In this document: positions 22,501 through 35,253 of the stretch, piece after piece
How the letters are laid out: each line of letters opens with the position of its first letter
Numbering within the stretch: position 1 is the first letter of the stretch
Assembly: GCA_946699065.1 (NCBI GenBank)
Contig: CAMPDV010000102.1
Span: forward strand, 372,001-436,000
Length of the DNA: 64,000 nucleotides
Source: Loxodes magnus
Lineage: Eukaryota > Ciliophora > Karyorelictea > Loxodida > Loxodidae
Direction: 5' to 3'
The notes under the pieces: generated by a model
Told to the model about the DNA's origin: nothing
Seen by the model: only the letters and a program-made list of their open reading frames with translations
Databases searched by the model: none
Program-made: the position numbers and the translations under genes

Positions 22501-23661
22501 TAGTATATACTCGATTTTCCCTAAGTCTTCTATTATATTATTTTCCTTTATTCCTATGTTGCTCTCAGTTTAATTTTACCTTAAATCCTCTTCTATTTTT
22601 CTAGTTCTTATAAATCTTACAATATCCAAGGTAAAGTAGAAAGATAAAGGTAGAAATTTGTTAAATATAAGGATGAATCTAAATAACTCTCATCATTTTC
22701 TATTTTCATGCGTATAAACATCAGAGTCTTCATTCTTTATCCAGAAAAGCATGAGTATCATGCATAAAAGGCTTATTGATAGAGCTATTACAATCATTTT
22801 CAGTAAGAGGTTGTTGGATAAAATTTCAAACTCTCCTCTTTATTGCTTCATGTTCCAAGAATGCATCATTTTAGTTTAGTTTCCAGTATACAAAGCTACC
22901 CCTATTATTCAATCAGTTATTTCAAGCTTCGAACCTCTAAAAACTGTATTTTAGTCACTGAAATCAATATGGTAAGGAAAGCCAGGAATTTTAATATTGC
23001 CAACCAATTAAAACAAGTGATTGTCTTTTTCTTCCAGTGTTATTAAGCAATTTTCTAATTGCAGCAAATTTTACTCCACATCAGTGCCGTCTTCTTACAC
23101 TAGCATGGACTAAGTCTAAGAGATAGCTGTTTTAAGCTTAAGCTCATTTTATCCATTTAGCTTTTTACTATTAACAAAGCTTTATCCTTCACTAGATGAT
23201 GCCAATATTAGCATATCACATGGAATTCTCTCTCCCTCTCTAACTGAAATAATATCACCAACTAAAATGTTCTTCCAGTAAGTTTTCTTGAAAGTATTTT
23301 GCTTGAATACAAAACTTTCCAAATAGTCTAATTATTTTAATTAGTTTCACTTTAAGATCTCTTCTCTTAAACTTAGCATCATCTTGAAAATAATAGTTAA
23401 AGCAAAAAAAGTTGTCATTAGTATAGCTTCTCATTCGAACTAAAACTTATCGAAAGTGACTCAATAAATAATGATTATAAGCAAAAACCAAATATTTCCT
23501 ACTCGTCTAAGCTATTATTTCAAATCATTCTTAAAAAACTGAATTATATTTTCAGAGTGAAGGATTAACTAGTTACTAGGATAAATGCTTTAAAATTACC
23601 CGCTTAGTAATTTAATTTACCTCTCATCACTGTTTTGATCCTCGTATATTTTAAATGACAT
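16576..23661 (-). CDS. P4-ATPase/guanylyl cyclase fusion protein, copy 1
   Basis: A 2361-residue frame with no evident intron, the architecture of alveolate guanylyl cyclases that make cGMP. Residues 1-1100 are a P4-ATPase-like module: opening SDERQI, DKTETLT at Asp389, CKGQGDVIE, TGDNKYAA and the hinge GDGANDAAM at Asp878. Two key sites are changed: DKTGT is DKTET, and the DGET phosphatase loop reads NGQN, so pumping is doubtful. A first cyclase domain (about 1425-1570) has [10 protein letters not shown], whose Glu specifies guanine, and the transition-state Asn/Arg in VNTASR, but lacks the second metal Asp. The last domain (about 2160-2360) supplies both metal Asps in FADIVGFT and IGDCYVAI but not VNxxxR. 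The domains thus form one active site in the inverted order known from ciliates. A Ser/Asn/Gln-rich linker separates them. Ends in TGA, 84 nt after copy 2. Confidence 0.95.
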
Positions 23662-23745
23662 TTTATTTAATTAAAGAGAAGTTGATTTTCAAAATTAAGA
23701 TAGAATATATAAGTCATTTAGGCTTTACTTATTAAATTAAAGTTT

Positions 23746-26700
23746 TCATATTTACTCATAAAAACGTACAAAGTAGCAATTTGTACTCAAGTCATGCTTA
23801 TCTTGCTTATTCCTACTTTTTAATTCTACTCTTTTGTTGAATTCGAATTGTTTGTATTCTGTTTTTTCTTCTAATACTTATTTTGCTCTCTCACTCACGT
23901 TTACTTCTCCTGGTTTTCCTTCGCTTTCCATTTTATTAGCTACTAATACATCAGGCCCGTAAATATCGTATCTTACAATATTACTTCCAGAAACTCCTCC
24001 AATTATTTTTCCAGTATGTACTCCAATTCTCATGGCTAAAGTACTTCCACACTTCTAATTAGTTTCTTCGATTGCTTTTATTAGGCTTTAGGAAAATTTA
24101 ATCATATTAATTAGTTCTTCCACAGATGATCTTTGAGCACTAGCTCCGTTATAACTGATTGCGAGGTAGCAATCTCCAATTGTGCATACCTTATAGCAGT
24201 TAAAGTAAGCGCAGAGTCTATCAAATTTCCCAAATAATTCGCTCAAAACTTTTATCACTTCAATTGGAGTTCTAGTTCTAGAGAAATCAGTAAACCCCAC
24301 TATATCAGCAAACATAATGGCTATGTCATCCAGTTCTTCAGCAATAGTTGTTCCTTCCTTAAGAAGGTCTATAACATGTAAAGGCATCAAGTGCGCTAGT
24401 AATTCTTCAGTTCTCCTTATTTCTTCATTTGCTTTCTTCATTATCTAGAAATTCAAAATTTCGCTCATTTCATTTTAGAAGGCAACAAAAAGCAAGCAGC
24501 CTTTGCAAATAATCATTGTTTCAAAAGAAATCAAGAAGACTACGAATAAGTCCATTAAAAAGTAGAAGACTAGCATCTCAGTTATGAACAATACAAAATA
24601 TATTATCAGTATATGGATGAAAATCAACCCTGAGTTATATATTAAGAGACCTAAATAGATTGAAACTAAAAAGACTGAAACGAACTGTAAAATGTCAGTA
24701 AAAATAAAAATTATCACTAGGCATAAAAAGTAAATCACTGTGGAAATTCATTGCTGGAAATTTAGAAGCTTCTTTTTGTATACAGCTATCAAATTTATAA
24801 CGTGAAGTAATATAACCAAAACCTAAAAGACTATAGGAGCTATATGTCTTGATAACTCGAAATCGTCACTTATTTATCAAGAATTAGCTAGTATAATTTA
24901 AAGGATGAGGCTTAGCATAATTCCAAATTATATTTTCTTAAGCGAATTATTCATTTTTGTCTTTTTGAACTGATCAGCATCTTCAATCATTTTGTATTTA
25001 AGCAGAGTTTTCAATGAAGAAAAAACTTTTCCTATTTTATTATTATGCATTAACTTTTCTCTCCAGTTTTAGTTAACTTCTTCATAGACACTTTACCTAA
25101 ACAATTTGCTTGGAGTGCTTTCGACATTTCTCCTTCTAAAATTTTTATGTACACTATTTTATCTATGATAAGCCTCTAAAGCATTAGGAATTTCTTGGCC
25201 AACATTTTAATCATGGTAGAAAGATGTTAAGGAGTACTTAATCTCAGAATCAGCATTATTAGAAAGGGTAAAGCTTTTAAATTCAGGATTTAAACTTTTT
25301 CCTTTAAGCTCAAGTTACTCGGTGAAGATATTTTTACTTCTGTTTTAAATATTTTCCTTTAATGGAGATTATAATTTTGTTGGTTCACTTTCTTACTAAT
25401 TTTTTACTTTTAATCTTAAAGGTTCCTTATATTTATGGTCTTGATTCATAGAGGTATCCATAGTTTACTCCTAGTCTCTATTACTAAAACTTTTGTTATA
25501 TTTATCACTGAATTATAAGTGAAGAGATTAGCTTGCTTTGCTAACTTAATTAGAATTCAATATCTGTTCTCTAATTTTACTCATCTGAAGCGTATTTGAT
25601 AGCTATGACAAACCTGTTACTTACTTTTATAGAATCGATTCTTTGTTTTATTTAATTATCGAGTTATAAAAAGGTATTAACTTTACCTTTTCTGATTGAG
25701 ATTTAAACTTTTTTCTCGCTAATTTTAGAAGCATTTAACTTTAGTTTTAGGTTTAGGAGTATTCCACTTATTTTGAATCCTGTAAACTATTTTAAGACTT
25801 TTCTTGAGAAATTTCTTAGGGATCTTTTAATTCTACTTAAGAATCTCTTTCTCCCTATAAGGTATTTCCATGTAAATCCCCTTATGCTATTTTTTCTTTC
25901 TCTTATTATTTTTTACCCAAGAAAAATTTGTTGAGAAATCCGCCAAACTTAGCATTATGGTTTTAATCTTAAGATGGTTGACTCTCTTTACTATTATCAA
26001 CTTAATTATTTTATTTCTATTGGTCAGTTTCGTTTTTTTCTTCCATCATACTAACTTAAATAATGAAATGATCATTTTAGTTATTAATATTTTCAACTAG
26101 GCATTTCTACCTGTTTTAAAATGGCAAGCTTTTGCTTTTAAATTGACATCTCTTTTCCTTTACATCGTTACTTGTTTACTATTCCAAGTTATCTAGTTAG
26201 CTAAAGCTTTTAATGAGCTACTATTAATTTTAATTGGAGTCAATAAAATTAATTTTATTCTAATCACTGCTTTCGTTGGATTGAGATGGTTAGCTCTAGA
26301 TCTTATCGCTACCAAATTAACTTTGATCTTTTTATTAAAGTGAGGATGATTAAGCCTTCGAACTATTTTGCATTTCTTTTGATAAGCCTTAAATATTAGT
26401 GTTGCTTTAGTTACCAGTCAATGCATTTAGAATCAAATTTTACCTTTATTTGATTGTACTGTTTCTTTCCTAGATATTCTGAATTAAAGCCTTATTAAGT
26501 AAGGATCTGACTACTGAAGTCTTGATTTCATTTTTTATTTTATTTTCTTGCCTAACTAGGAAGGTTTTTTTCAAACCTAGACCTTTTACATTTAGTTCCT
26601 CCATAGTAAATTCAAGTCCCTAATGAATTTATAGTAAATTATATGTTTCTTCTGAAATCCTTACATCCATTGGATTTTTAGCGTTACTGCACATTCTGGA

Positions 26701-29700
26701 AGATGTATTTACTGTATTTCCAACCAGAGCGAATTGAGGCTTATGATCTCCCACAACCCCAGCAATGACTGGACCTGAATGAATTCCGATTTTAATTTAT
26801 AGAGTGTTTCCATTCTTAAGCGTAATTTTCTAAACCTTCTTTAGCATGTTAAAAGCAAGTCTGAGAATCTAATCAGCATGCTATTTCTTCTAGTCTTTTT
26901 ATTGAAACATTCCACCACATGCCATATAAGTCTTCCCTACTGTTTCTATTTTTTCCACTTCGCAGTTCTCGCAAAGCTAGTCAAAAGTTAATTAGATTTC
27001 ATTTAATAGATCGATTAATTAAGGAGGAGTATAAGTAGCGCATATATCATCAAAGTCATAGATATCGCAAAAAAGAACTGTTACTTCTTAATGCTCATCA
27101 GCTATTAGTTCTAAACCCTACTTTATCCTAGGAATTATAAACTAAGGAATCAACTTTTAAAGAACTCCATTAGTAGTCTAAATACTAGTTTCAGCTTTGT
27201 TTATTAGCACAAAGCTAGTTCTCTTAATTGAGTCTTAAATGCTTAGAATGTAGGCATAAGCTATAATATTAAAAAAAACAGAAATGAAGAAAATTATCTT
27301 CTGTAAGTTGTTAGTGTAAGTGTAGCTATCAGAGACTTTGCTAGAGGTACTTAGATCACTGACTGAAAGCTATATAATAGCAAACAAAGCGAATTCAATC
27401 AGGTAGGTAATATAGACATAGAACACTTTTATGTCTAAGCACATTTCTCATATTATTATGTATATGATAAACTAGTGTATATTACACAGCTGGAAATAAG
27501 CATTCGCTAGTATCCCACAAGGCAGTATAGTAAAGATAAAAATTTTGCTAAACTTCTTTTATACAAACTTCATCTTCATTAGGAGCAGCGAAACTATTAA
27601 AATTCCTATAATCACCACACGAGTAAAAAAGTAAAACTTGTCAATTTAATCAAAATTGGCAGCGAATACGGCAAGAGCAATGGTGAACAGAATCAAGCAA
27701 ATAATAAATAGCTTAAACATTTTATAGTAAATCATGCGAAACATTTCTTAGTTAAATTTGAATTCATGCCATGGGTTTATAAAAGTTTTGGTGAATTTCT
27801 TAATCTAGTACTCCTCATTTTGTAATTAGGTAGACATATTAAATTGCTTCTATTTGTAGGTAAAAACTCTACTTAAGTCATTTTTGAACTAATTAAACCT
27901 CAAATTTAGGGTCTTTTGCTGATACATTTTTTCTAACTTTTTTTTCCTTTCAAGCTCCTGAATGAACTAGATTCAATCTGGCCTCCAGATTATTTTCCAA
28001 ACATGTATCTTAATAATAATCCAGTTAGTAGCAAGAATTAGAAATATGCATAAGAAGGTGTCAATGTTTAGGAATTAGAAAAAGTCCATAGATTCCTTTT
28101 TAGTTTTTCAATGGATAATCTGAATGAAGTTAATGATAGGAAAATTTAAAGTAACTACTGCGAATAAGGAAGAAAGTAAAATGTAGTTCCAATTATTGGC
28201 TCAAAACAGTAAATTTAGCAAACTAACTAGTGAAGTTTGATAGTAAGAAATAGTAGAGATAAGTATATTGGTTTCAGTGTAGTTATTTGCTAAAATATGG
28301 CTTTCGAAGGATAGGACCACAAAAATAAAATTTATAAATCCTTGAACAAATGCTTTAAGCAGTAGGTTCAGAAACTCTATAAAGCGATTCTTTTCTTACT
28401 TCTCATATACTTAGGGACATTAAATTGAAGTCTAAGTATTTACATCTTATTCAGTAATAGTGTAAATGAATATAGGGATTCCTGTTATGATATAGTCATA
28501 AAGAAAACTTTCCACTCCAAAGAATTAATGGCTATTAAATCCTGAAATAAAAGTGTAAAAAAAAATGCACAAAACAAACAGCATTTATTTGAAGGTTATG
28601 AAATATAAGCTCTATTAAAGTCTGTAGTAAGAGTACTTCCCGTGAATTAGGAGTAGTCTAGGTAAAGCATCAAAAGAGGGAATTATTATATCAGCTACTA
28701 AGTGCGAAAAATTGTTTATTATAGCAACTCCAACGTTCGCTTTCAAAATCATTTAGGAATCATTTGGACCATCTCCAATTGCTAATACTTTAGGCTTGAA
28801 TTGAAGATTATTTTACAAGAAACTAACTAATTAAACTTTTAATTACGGAGTCAAGTGGCATACAATCACAGCTTTTGCAAGAAAAGACAGAATTCCAAAA
28901 TATCTACTAGCTTCAAAATCTTGCAAAATCAAGTCAAAGCTCTTAGCATCTAATACTAATACTAATTTTAAATTATTGAACTCTCTTTTTAAATTCTTTT
29001 AGTATCCTTTCTAGCCTCATTAAATATCCAGCTTTTTCAAGATGAAATTATTTCTTGTAAATGAACTTTTAAATGTTTAACTAAAGCTGGAACTGTCATT
29101 TAGAGATATAGAACGGAAAATATTATTTTAGCTTTAACTTTGATAGAAACGTCTTCGTTGCACAATTGTTTTAATAGCACTAGAAATTGCAAGTGGCAAG
29201 ATCTTTTAATTAGGTTCTTTATTATCTGTTTTTCTAGATTCATCATCTTTTGAAGGTTCTTTTAAAGTTTCTTTTGAATGTTTTGTTACAAACTTATCCA
29301 ATAAACTTTCTAGCTTTTATCTTACTTCTTCTGTTGTCCTAAAATTCCTAATTTAGAGTAAATTATCATATTAATTGATAATTTATGCGGTCTAAGCAAC
29401 TCCAATTGCTGATTCTGTGTGATCTCCAGTAGCCATTCAAATTTTAATGTTGGCTTTTTTCAAAATTTTAACTGTTTAAATAACATTTTCGTCAATTTCT
29501 TCCTTGAGTCCAACCATTCCTTCAAATTGCATTTTTTACTCAATCTGCTTAGCCACATCTTCCACTTTTTTAGACCTATTAGTAACTGCTTCTTAAGCAG
29601 AATGATATTTATTAAGAAAAATCCTAAGTTCATCTTAATGGATGAATTTGCTGGAATAAGACATGCTTCTCAGCTTTTTCTTTAAAAACTTCTTCACAGA

Positions 29701-31509
29701 TTTTTCTTCTTTTTCAAAGTTTTCGCAATATTTCTTTATTACGTCTGGAGCTCCTTTGCAAAGTAATCAACCTCCTTCTTTTACTTCATTAGGATCTAAA
29801 GGAGCTTTAGTTATTAATCGTTATTCAAACTATTCTTAGGTGATTTATTGGACAACAATGGACATTCTTTTTCTTTGATGTGAAAATTCGTTAATTGCAA
29901 TTATTCTGAAAAATTTAGCGTTTCCTATGATACTTATTTTAATAATATCCAAATCATTATACTCCAGCATGCATTTATACTACTTTGCTGCCATTACTAT
30001 TGCTACCTCTTCAGGATAGCAAGCTTTAAAGGAATTTATATCAAAATCTTTGGTTATTATAGTATGGCACAAAAGCATATGCTCGAAAAATGATTAAAGA
30101 TCCAAGTTAACTTGTAAAGAGTTTTTTAGTGAATAATCCCCTTTTTGTAAAGTATTCAATAGATTCCATTTCCCTTTCATGCCGATGGAATTCAAATTTT
30201 TAGTAATGAAACTTTTTCTGCTCTGGTTTACCAAATCTCCATCAGGCTTGTTTTTTACTATTTCACAGCCGTAAATTTATTATTGAAATAAGCAGCCTTT
30301 GAATTCCATGATATTCTTAGTAAGGGTACCAGTTTTATCGGTCACAATGTATTCAATTTTTCCTAAATCTCCTAAAATGTTTTTGTTTCTTACTTCTACT
30401 AATCCATCAAATCACTTATCTCAATTAATGTATTTCACCATTATAATCTTAGATAAATCTTGGATTACATAAACTGTACATGGTATTATCTAAGCAAAAT
30501 CCACTAAATACCACCATTTTTCATTGGATTCGTCATTCAAATTTTGCATAAATTAGCAGTTTTTAATTTCGTATTTTTTAGTTCACATATTCATTCCAAC
30601 ATAGCAAATGATGGTTAGTATTATTTGCAAAGCTATCGTTAAGACAAAAAATCAATTATTTTGGTGCTCTATTATTCCTCATTTCTACTTATGCTTTAAG
30701 TTTTAAAAAATTTTTGTTTCAACTCCAGTAAAAATGGCAACTCCAATAATCCACTTAGTGTGCTGGAGAATGGAACCTCTTAGACAAAAGTTTTTAGGAC
30801 CAAGTGTGATAATGTTGACATAGTCTGGAAGTTCAATTTTTCCTCCTATTTCAAAAGAATTACTAGAGTAAGTAACTTATATCTGAGCTTCATATATTTT
30901 ATAGATATTATTTTCTATATATGACTCTCCGTTCTCTACTATTATTGACTAAGTTTGTGATAATGCTTGTTAAAGACTCAAAGCGCCTTGTCCGTTCAGG
31001 CCTGCTGTATTTATAAAGCATCTTCCTTATTCAGAAGAGGCCAAAATTAGCATATCACAAGGTATTCTTTCACCGTCTTAAATATGTAAAATGTCTCCTA
31101 CCTTAATATCTTCCCATTTTATAACTTAGAACTCGTTCTCCTTTAATTCGTTTTCTTTTAGTACATAAGAAGTTCTATTGTTAATACTTGCCTATGCTTA
31201 CTTTTACTTCTCTATCTAACTTGAATCTCTAAGGAAAGAACTTCCAAATGACAGGAGTAATCCAAAGGAATAAACCAAAATATCGAAAAGATGCATTTTA
31301 AAAATGATCGCTACAGTAAGCATCAGCAGAGTTCAAATATTTCCTATCCTTCTTAATGAAGCCGTTATACTCTATTTAAAGATATACAAGCTGCCTGACT
31401 TGAAGTAAGATAATTTATTGCTTAAGTATATTTAATTCTCAACGCGTTCAGAGATAGTTATATTTCTAACGCAACCTTCGCTTTTTATATTATTCTAAGC
31501 TTTTTACAT
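23746..31509 (-). CDS. P4-ATPase/guanylyl cyclase fusion protein, copy 2
   Basis: A 2587-residue sister of the next gene downstream, same strand and same domain order, all landmark motifs in one frame. The P4-ATPase-like module keeps the canonical phosphorylation motif DKTGTLTKN (Asp391), [11 protein letters not shown] and TGDHTESA, and has GDGPNDSQM at Asp913; its DGET loop reads NGQGAL, so the catalytic phosphatase Glu is Gln here too. The first cyclase domain (about 1480-1620) has [19 protein letters not shown] with guanine-specifying Glu, and VNTSSR with the transition-state Asn and Arg. The last domain (about 2390-2587) has [10 protein letters not shown] and IGDCYLAI with both metal Asps, and [13 protein letters not shown] in place of VNxxxR. 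A linker of about 500 residues rich in Ser, Asn and Gln precedes it. Trp in several membrane segments is TGA. The pair is a tandem duplication that has diverged strongly. Confidence 0.95.
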
Positions 31510-34500
31510 TTTATTATAAAAAAGCGTTAGTAAAAGTTAATTTGGTTTATGAAATTAGCAAAGCAATTACGCTTATGAACCTCTTCATTATATTACCTTA
31601 AATTTTTATATCCCTTCAATTAATCATATCCTTATATCTCTTCCCCTTATAACTAAGACTAATCTTTAGCATATAAAGCTGTTTTACTACTACTAGTTTT
31701 ATCTCCATACTTAGACTTATTAGTCTAGCTTTTAATTAAAAAATTGAATATGCCAATAACTTTATACTCTAATTTTACGTTGTATTATAAAAATTAGAAA
31801 AGCCATGCAAAGCAGTTTTAAAGGAATACAGCTAATTAGTCTAGGTAAACCATCTATTTCTAATATTCATTAATATTCTCATTACTAGCTAATAAAAGTA
31901 CCTAAGCTGTTTACTATATCGACCGTTAGATCTTAAGAAAGTTAATAGGAAGAAATAAAGATAAAGTGCTAGTATAAAGATAACTTAGTATTCTATTTAA
32001 TTTCCAAAAAAAGAAACTAATATTTAGTTATTTCTTACTATACCTTTTAATTAACTATTCATAGCTACTGCTATTTAATTATCTAAGTCTTTTAGTAAGG
32101 CAGTTACTTAGATAAATGTCTATTTATTTTATGGAAATTATAGGTATATTAGTTGATACCTAATGCTAAATATGCTGTAATCCCATTTAGCAATAGCTTA
32201 ACTTTAGTCTATTTTAAGGTTGTATATACTAAAGATATAGTTGCTTTCAATTACTTTAATATATAGAAGCTTACTTTTATTATGCAAGTGGAACTAAGTT
32301 GCTGGTAGATTTAATTTATTTGCTATTTAATTTAATTAAATTAGTATTTATATGCTTAACCTTTTATCATAATTCGTTAAATCATTTCACGTAATCACTC
32401 AAACTAAAACTTATAAATTATAAGAGGTTAAAAACTATTAATTCTAGTAGTGATATTGATTTGGTATCTATATAAGACTGAAGGATAGTGAAGACTAGAG
32501 TTAATTAAGGAAGTATTAATATAATCCTTATTACAAATAGTACTTTCAAAATCTTACCACATTAGTACGGGTAGTTGAGCTGTAATTTTAAATATGGTAT
32601 ATAAATAACATTGCTGTTACTAAAAATGTAATAAAATGGTACTTAGGATTAGATGATATAAAGGCTTATAAAATGTATGGAAATAAAGTTTAGAGGTAGT
32701 AGTATAAATAAAGGAACTATGAATCTCTATATGAATTAGAAATGCTAAGCAATCCTTCTAAATATTCTAACTATATTTAAATAGCGTTACCTAACTTAAC
32801 TTTTATACCTTCATAATTGTACCTTATTCTTTATATACTAAGAGATTTAGAATTTTTATAATTGTTAGCAGATATTTCTAAATTAAGAACATCTCACAAG
32901 TCTTATAAGGTTAAGGTAGAAGATGAAACTTCTTCAATAAGTCGCTAAAAGAATACAGACTAGAAGATTTATTAGCAAAATAGCAATAAAAATAGATAAA
33001 AAAACTTAAAATAAGAATAAAGCTTGTATGGTATAAATAGAGGAAATAGTTAGTTTTAAAGTTAGAAAGGAAAGATAAATAATCATCATTTAGATTTAAA
33101 TTCTTAGCTTATAACTATTTCTATTATTCTTTAAGTTGTAACTTTATTCTTACAAAACTAAGGGATTTCTTAAAAGTTTTGAATAATTAAGACGAAAATA
33201 AAGAACTATTTAGATAGAGTAGGAAAGGATAAACTTAATAAAAGTAGGTTATTTAATTTAGCAAGATATATAAACTTCTAGTGATATTTAAATTATAAGC
33301 TGATTAAAATTATAAGGCAGGCTTTATACTAAGAATAGAATAAAATAGGGAGATTAAATTTAATGACTTTATATTATTATAGTAGGTTAATGCTAAAAGT
33401 GAAGAATAAGAAGCTTAATTACCAATTAATTAAATCAAAGGGTTATATAATTCAGATAAAGGACTATATAAGGATTAAATTCAGAAATCTATAATAAGGC
33501 ATGAGGTTTTAATTAGATTTTAGCATCTTTTTCCTTTAATTACTTTTTTAAAATAAATTTATCGATTAAATATAGGAAAAAATCCTATAAATGAACTAGC
33601 GAGGATAACTAGAAAGAAAAATAATATAAAATGCAAAATTAAAGATTTATAAGGCTATTAAAATTTATCGTATTCTTATACTAATAGAAAGGATATTGAA
33701 CTTGATATTTTTCTTCTAACTACTAGTTGCTTATTTTAATTATAGTTAGAAATATATTCCTTATTTTCCAATTTTATCGTTTGTTAGATTAGTAGATTTA
33801 TAAACGCAAGGATAAATCAGAGCAACGCCTATCATTTGTGAAGTTAGGATTTTATGCTAAAGGCAATTTTCTAAAATCTGATGATAAGAATCCTTTATAA
33901 TAGTCTGCTTTTTTTCTTTAGATAAAAAGCGAAGATTAGTTAGTTAATGTCTATTCTAAATAAAAGTAATTAGCCTTTATATAGATTTAATGAAGACTAA
34001 ATTAATAGAGATAAATATTAAAGCTAGCAACCTACTTTAAATGAATAGGTGTATAAAGATAAATATAAAATCCTTTACTAACTAATTTTTATATCTGTCT
34101 ATAATTAAACCATTATAAGATTCTTATTTCCCATTTATTTTTATATAAGAAATGCTGTACATAATCCTATGAAATATAGCTTTTAAAGGATATATTTATT
34201 ATTAATTTATATAATATCAATTTGCTTACTATTTAGGTAATCCTAGAATGCTATATTTATATACTAAAGTCATTTGCCAGTATCAAAAATTAGAGCTACC
34301 AATAAGGACTAATAATTTTAGAGGCTATAATAGTAGTAGAATTGTAAACAGACTATCTTCCTCTTTGGTTGCTATGGACTTCTAATCTTAGATTTAAAAA
34401 GAGTCTCTTTTCATTGTTTATTTAACTTGCTAGAATCTTTTACATTGAAAGGACTTTCCTTAAATTAATCAATAAAGCTAAACAATTTTAGCAAGAAAGA

Positions 34501-35253
34501 AAGTGATTTGTCAATTAATGCTGCATAGCTTTAATAAGGGATTATATAAGTGGTAGTAGAATTAATTTAGCAAGGCACTAAAGGCTATTAAATGGTATTA
34601 TAGTTATAATATAAAGGTAAAGAATAAGAGTTAATAGCAAAATGTAAATAATTTAAAGGCTAAATTGTATCTAACTACACCAACCATTAATACTTAACTA
34701 AAAATAAGCTTTCTAATACCATTTAACTAATAGTAGCTTATTAGAGATAGAGGAATTAAGTTTTTTGTCTAATATCCTGCTTGAAATGATAATGTGAAAG
34801 AGGTTCTAAATAAAATAATAATTAGCCTATTTTAAATATAGGTACTCCAATTCCTATAATTCTATCTATTTAAATAAGCATTTATAATATAGCAATTATA
34901 GCTAATACATTCTAAACATAAACAGAGGAAGTATTACTATAATATCAAGCTTATCCTTAATAATAATACCTTATTTCTTTTAAACAGCAATATAAAGATT
35001 AATATTGATATAGAAGTCTAGATACTATGGATGGTATTTGTACTTACAGAAATTAATAGTTTAATTGATACAATAATATAAGTATTTATTAGAAGTTAAT
35101 AAGCTAGTCTTATACTTTAAAGTAAGAATCTCTCAATAATTTCTGTATACAGGTAGCTTATTACAAGCTTACTGCATTTGAAAGTATTAGATTAAAAGGA
35201 AATAGTTTTACGATTAAAAGCATTTTTCTATTTTGAAATATATTTAAATATCA
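31510..35253. other. Large gene-free block
   Basis: 3.7 kb with no frame I can tie to a protein. It is AT-rich, dense in TAA, TAG, TTA and CTA triplets, and by eye poor in CA and TG dinucleotides. I see no transposase, long terminal repeat, tandem array or RNA gene. It must contain the promoter of the second cyclase gene at its left end and of the FKPxIN gene at its right. Confidence 0.45.

Noticed and set aside
31510..35253. Transposon or integrated virus in the large gene-free block
   Set aside because: No transposase, reverse transcriptase or terminal repeat motif seen in any frame.
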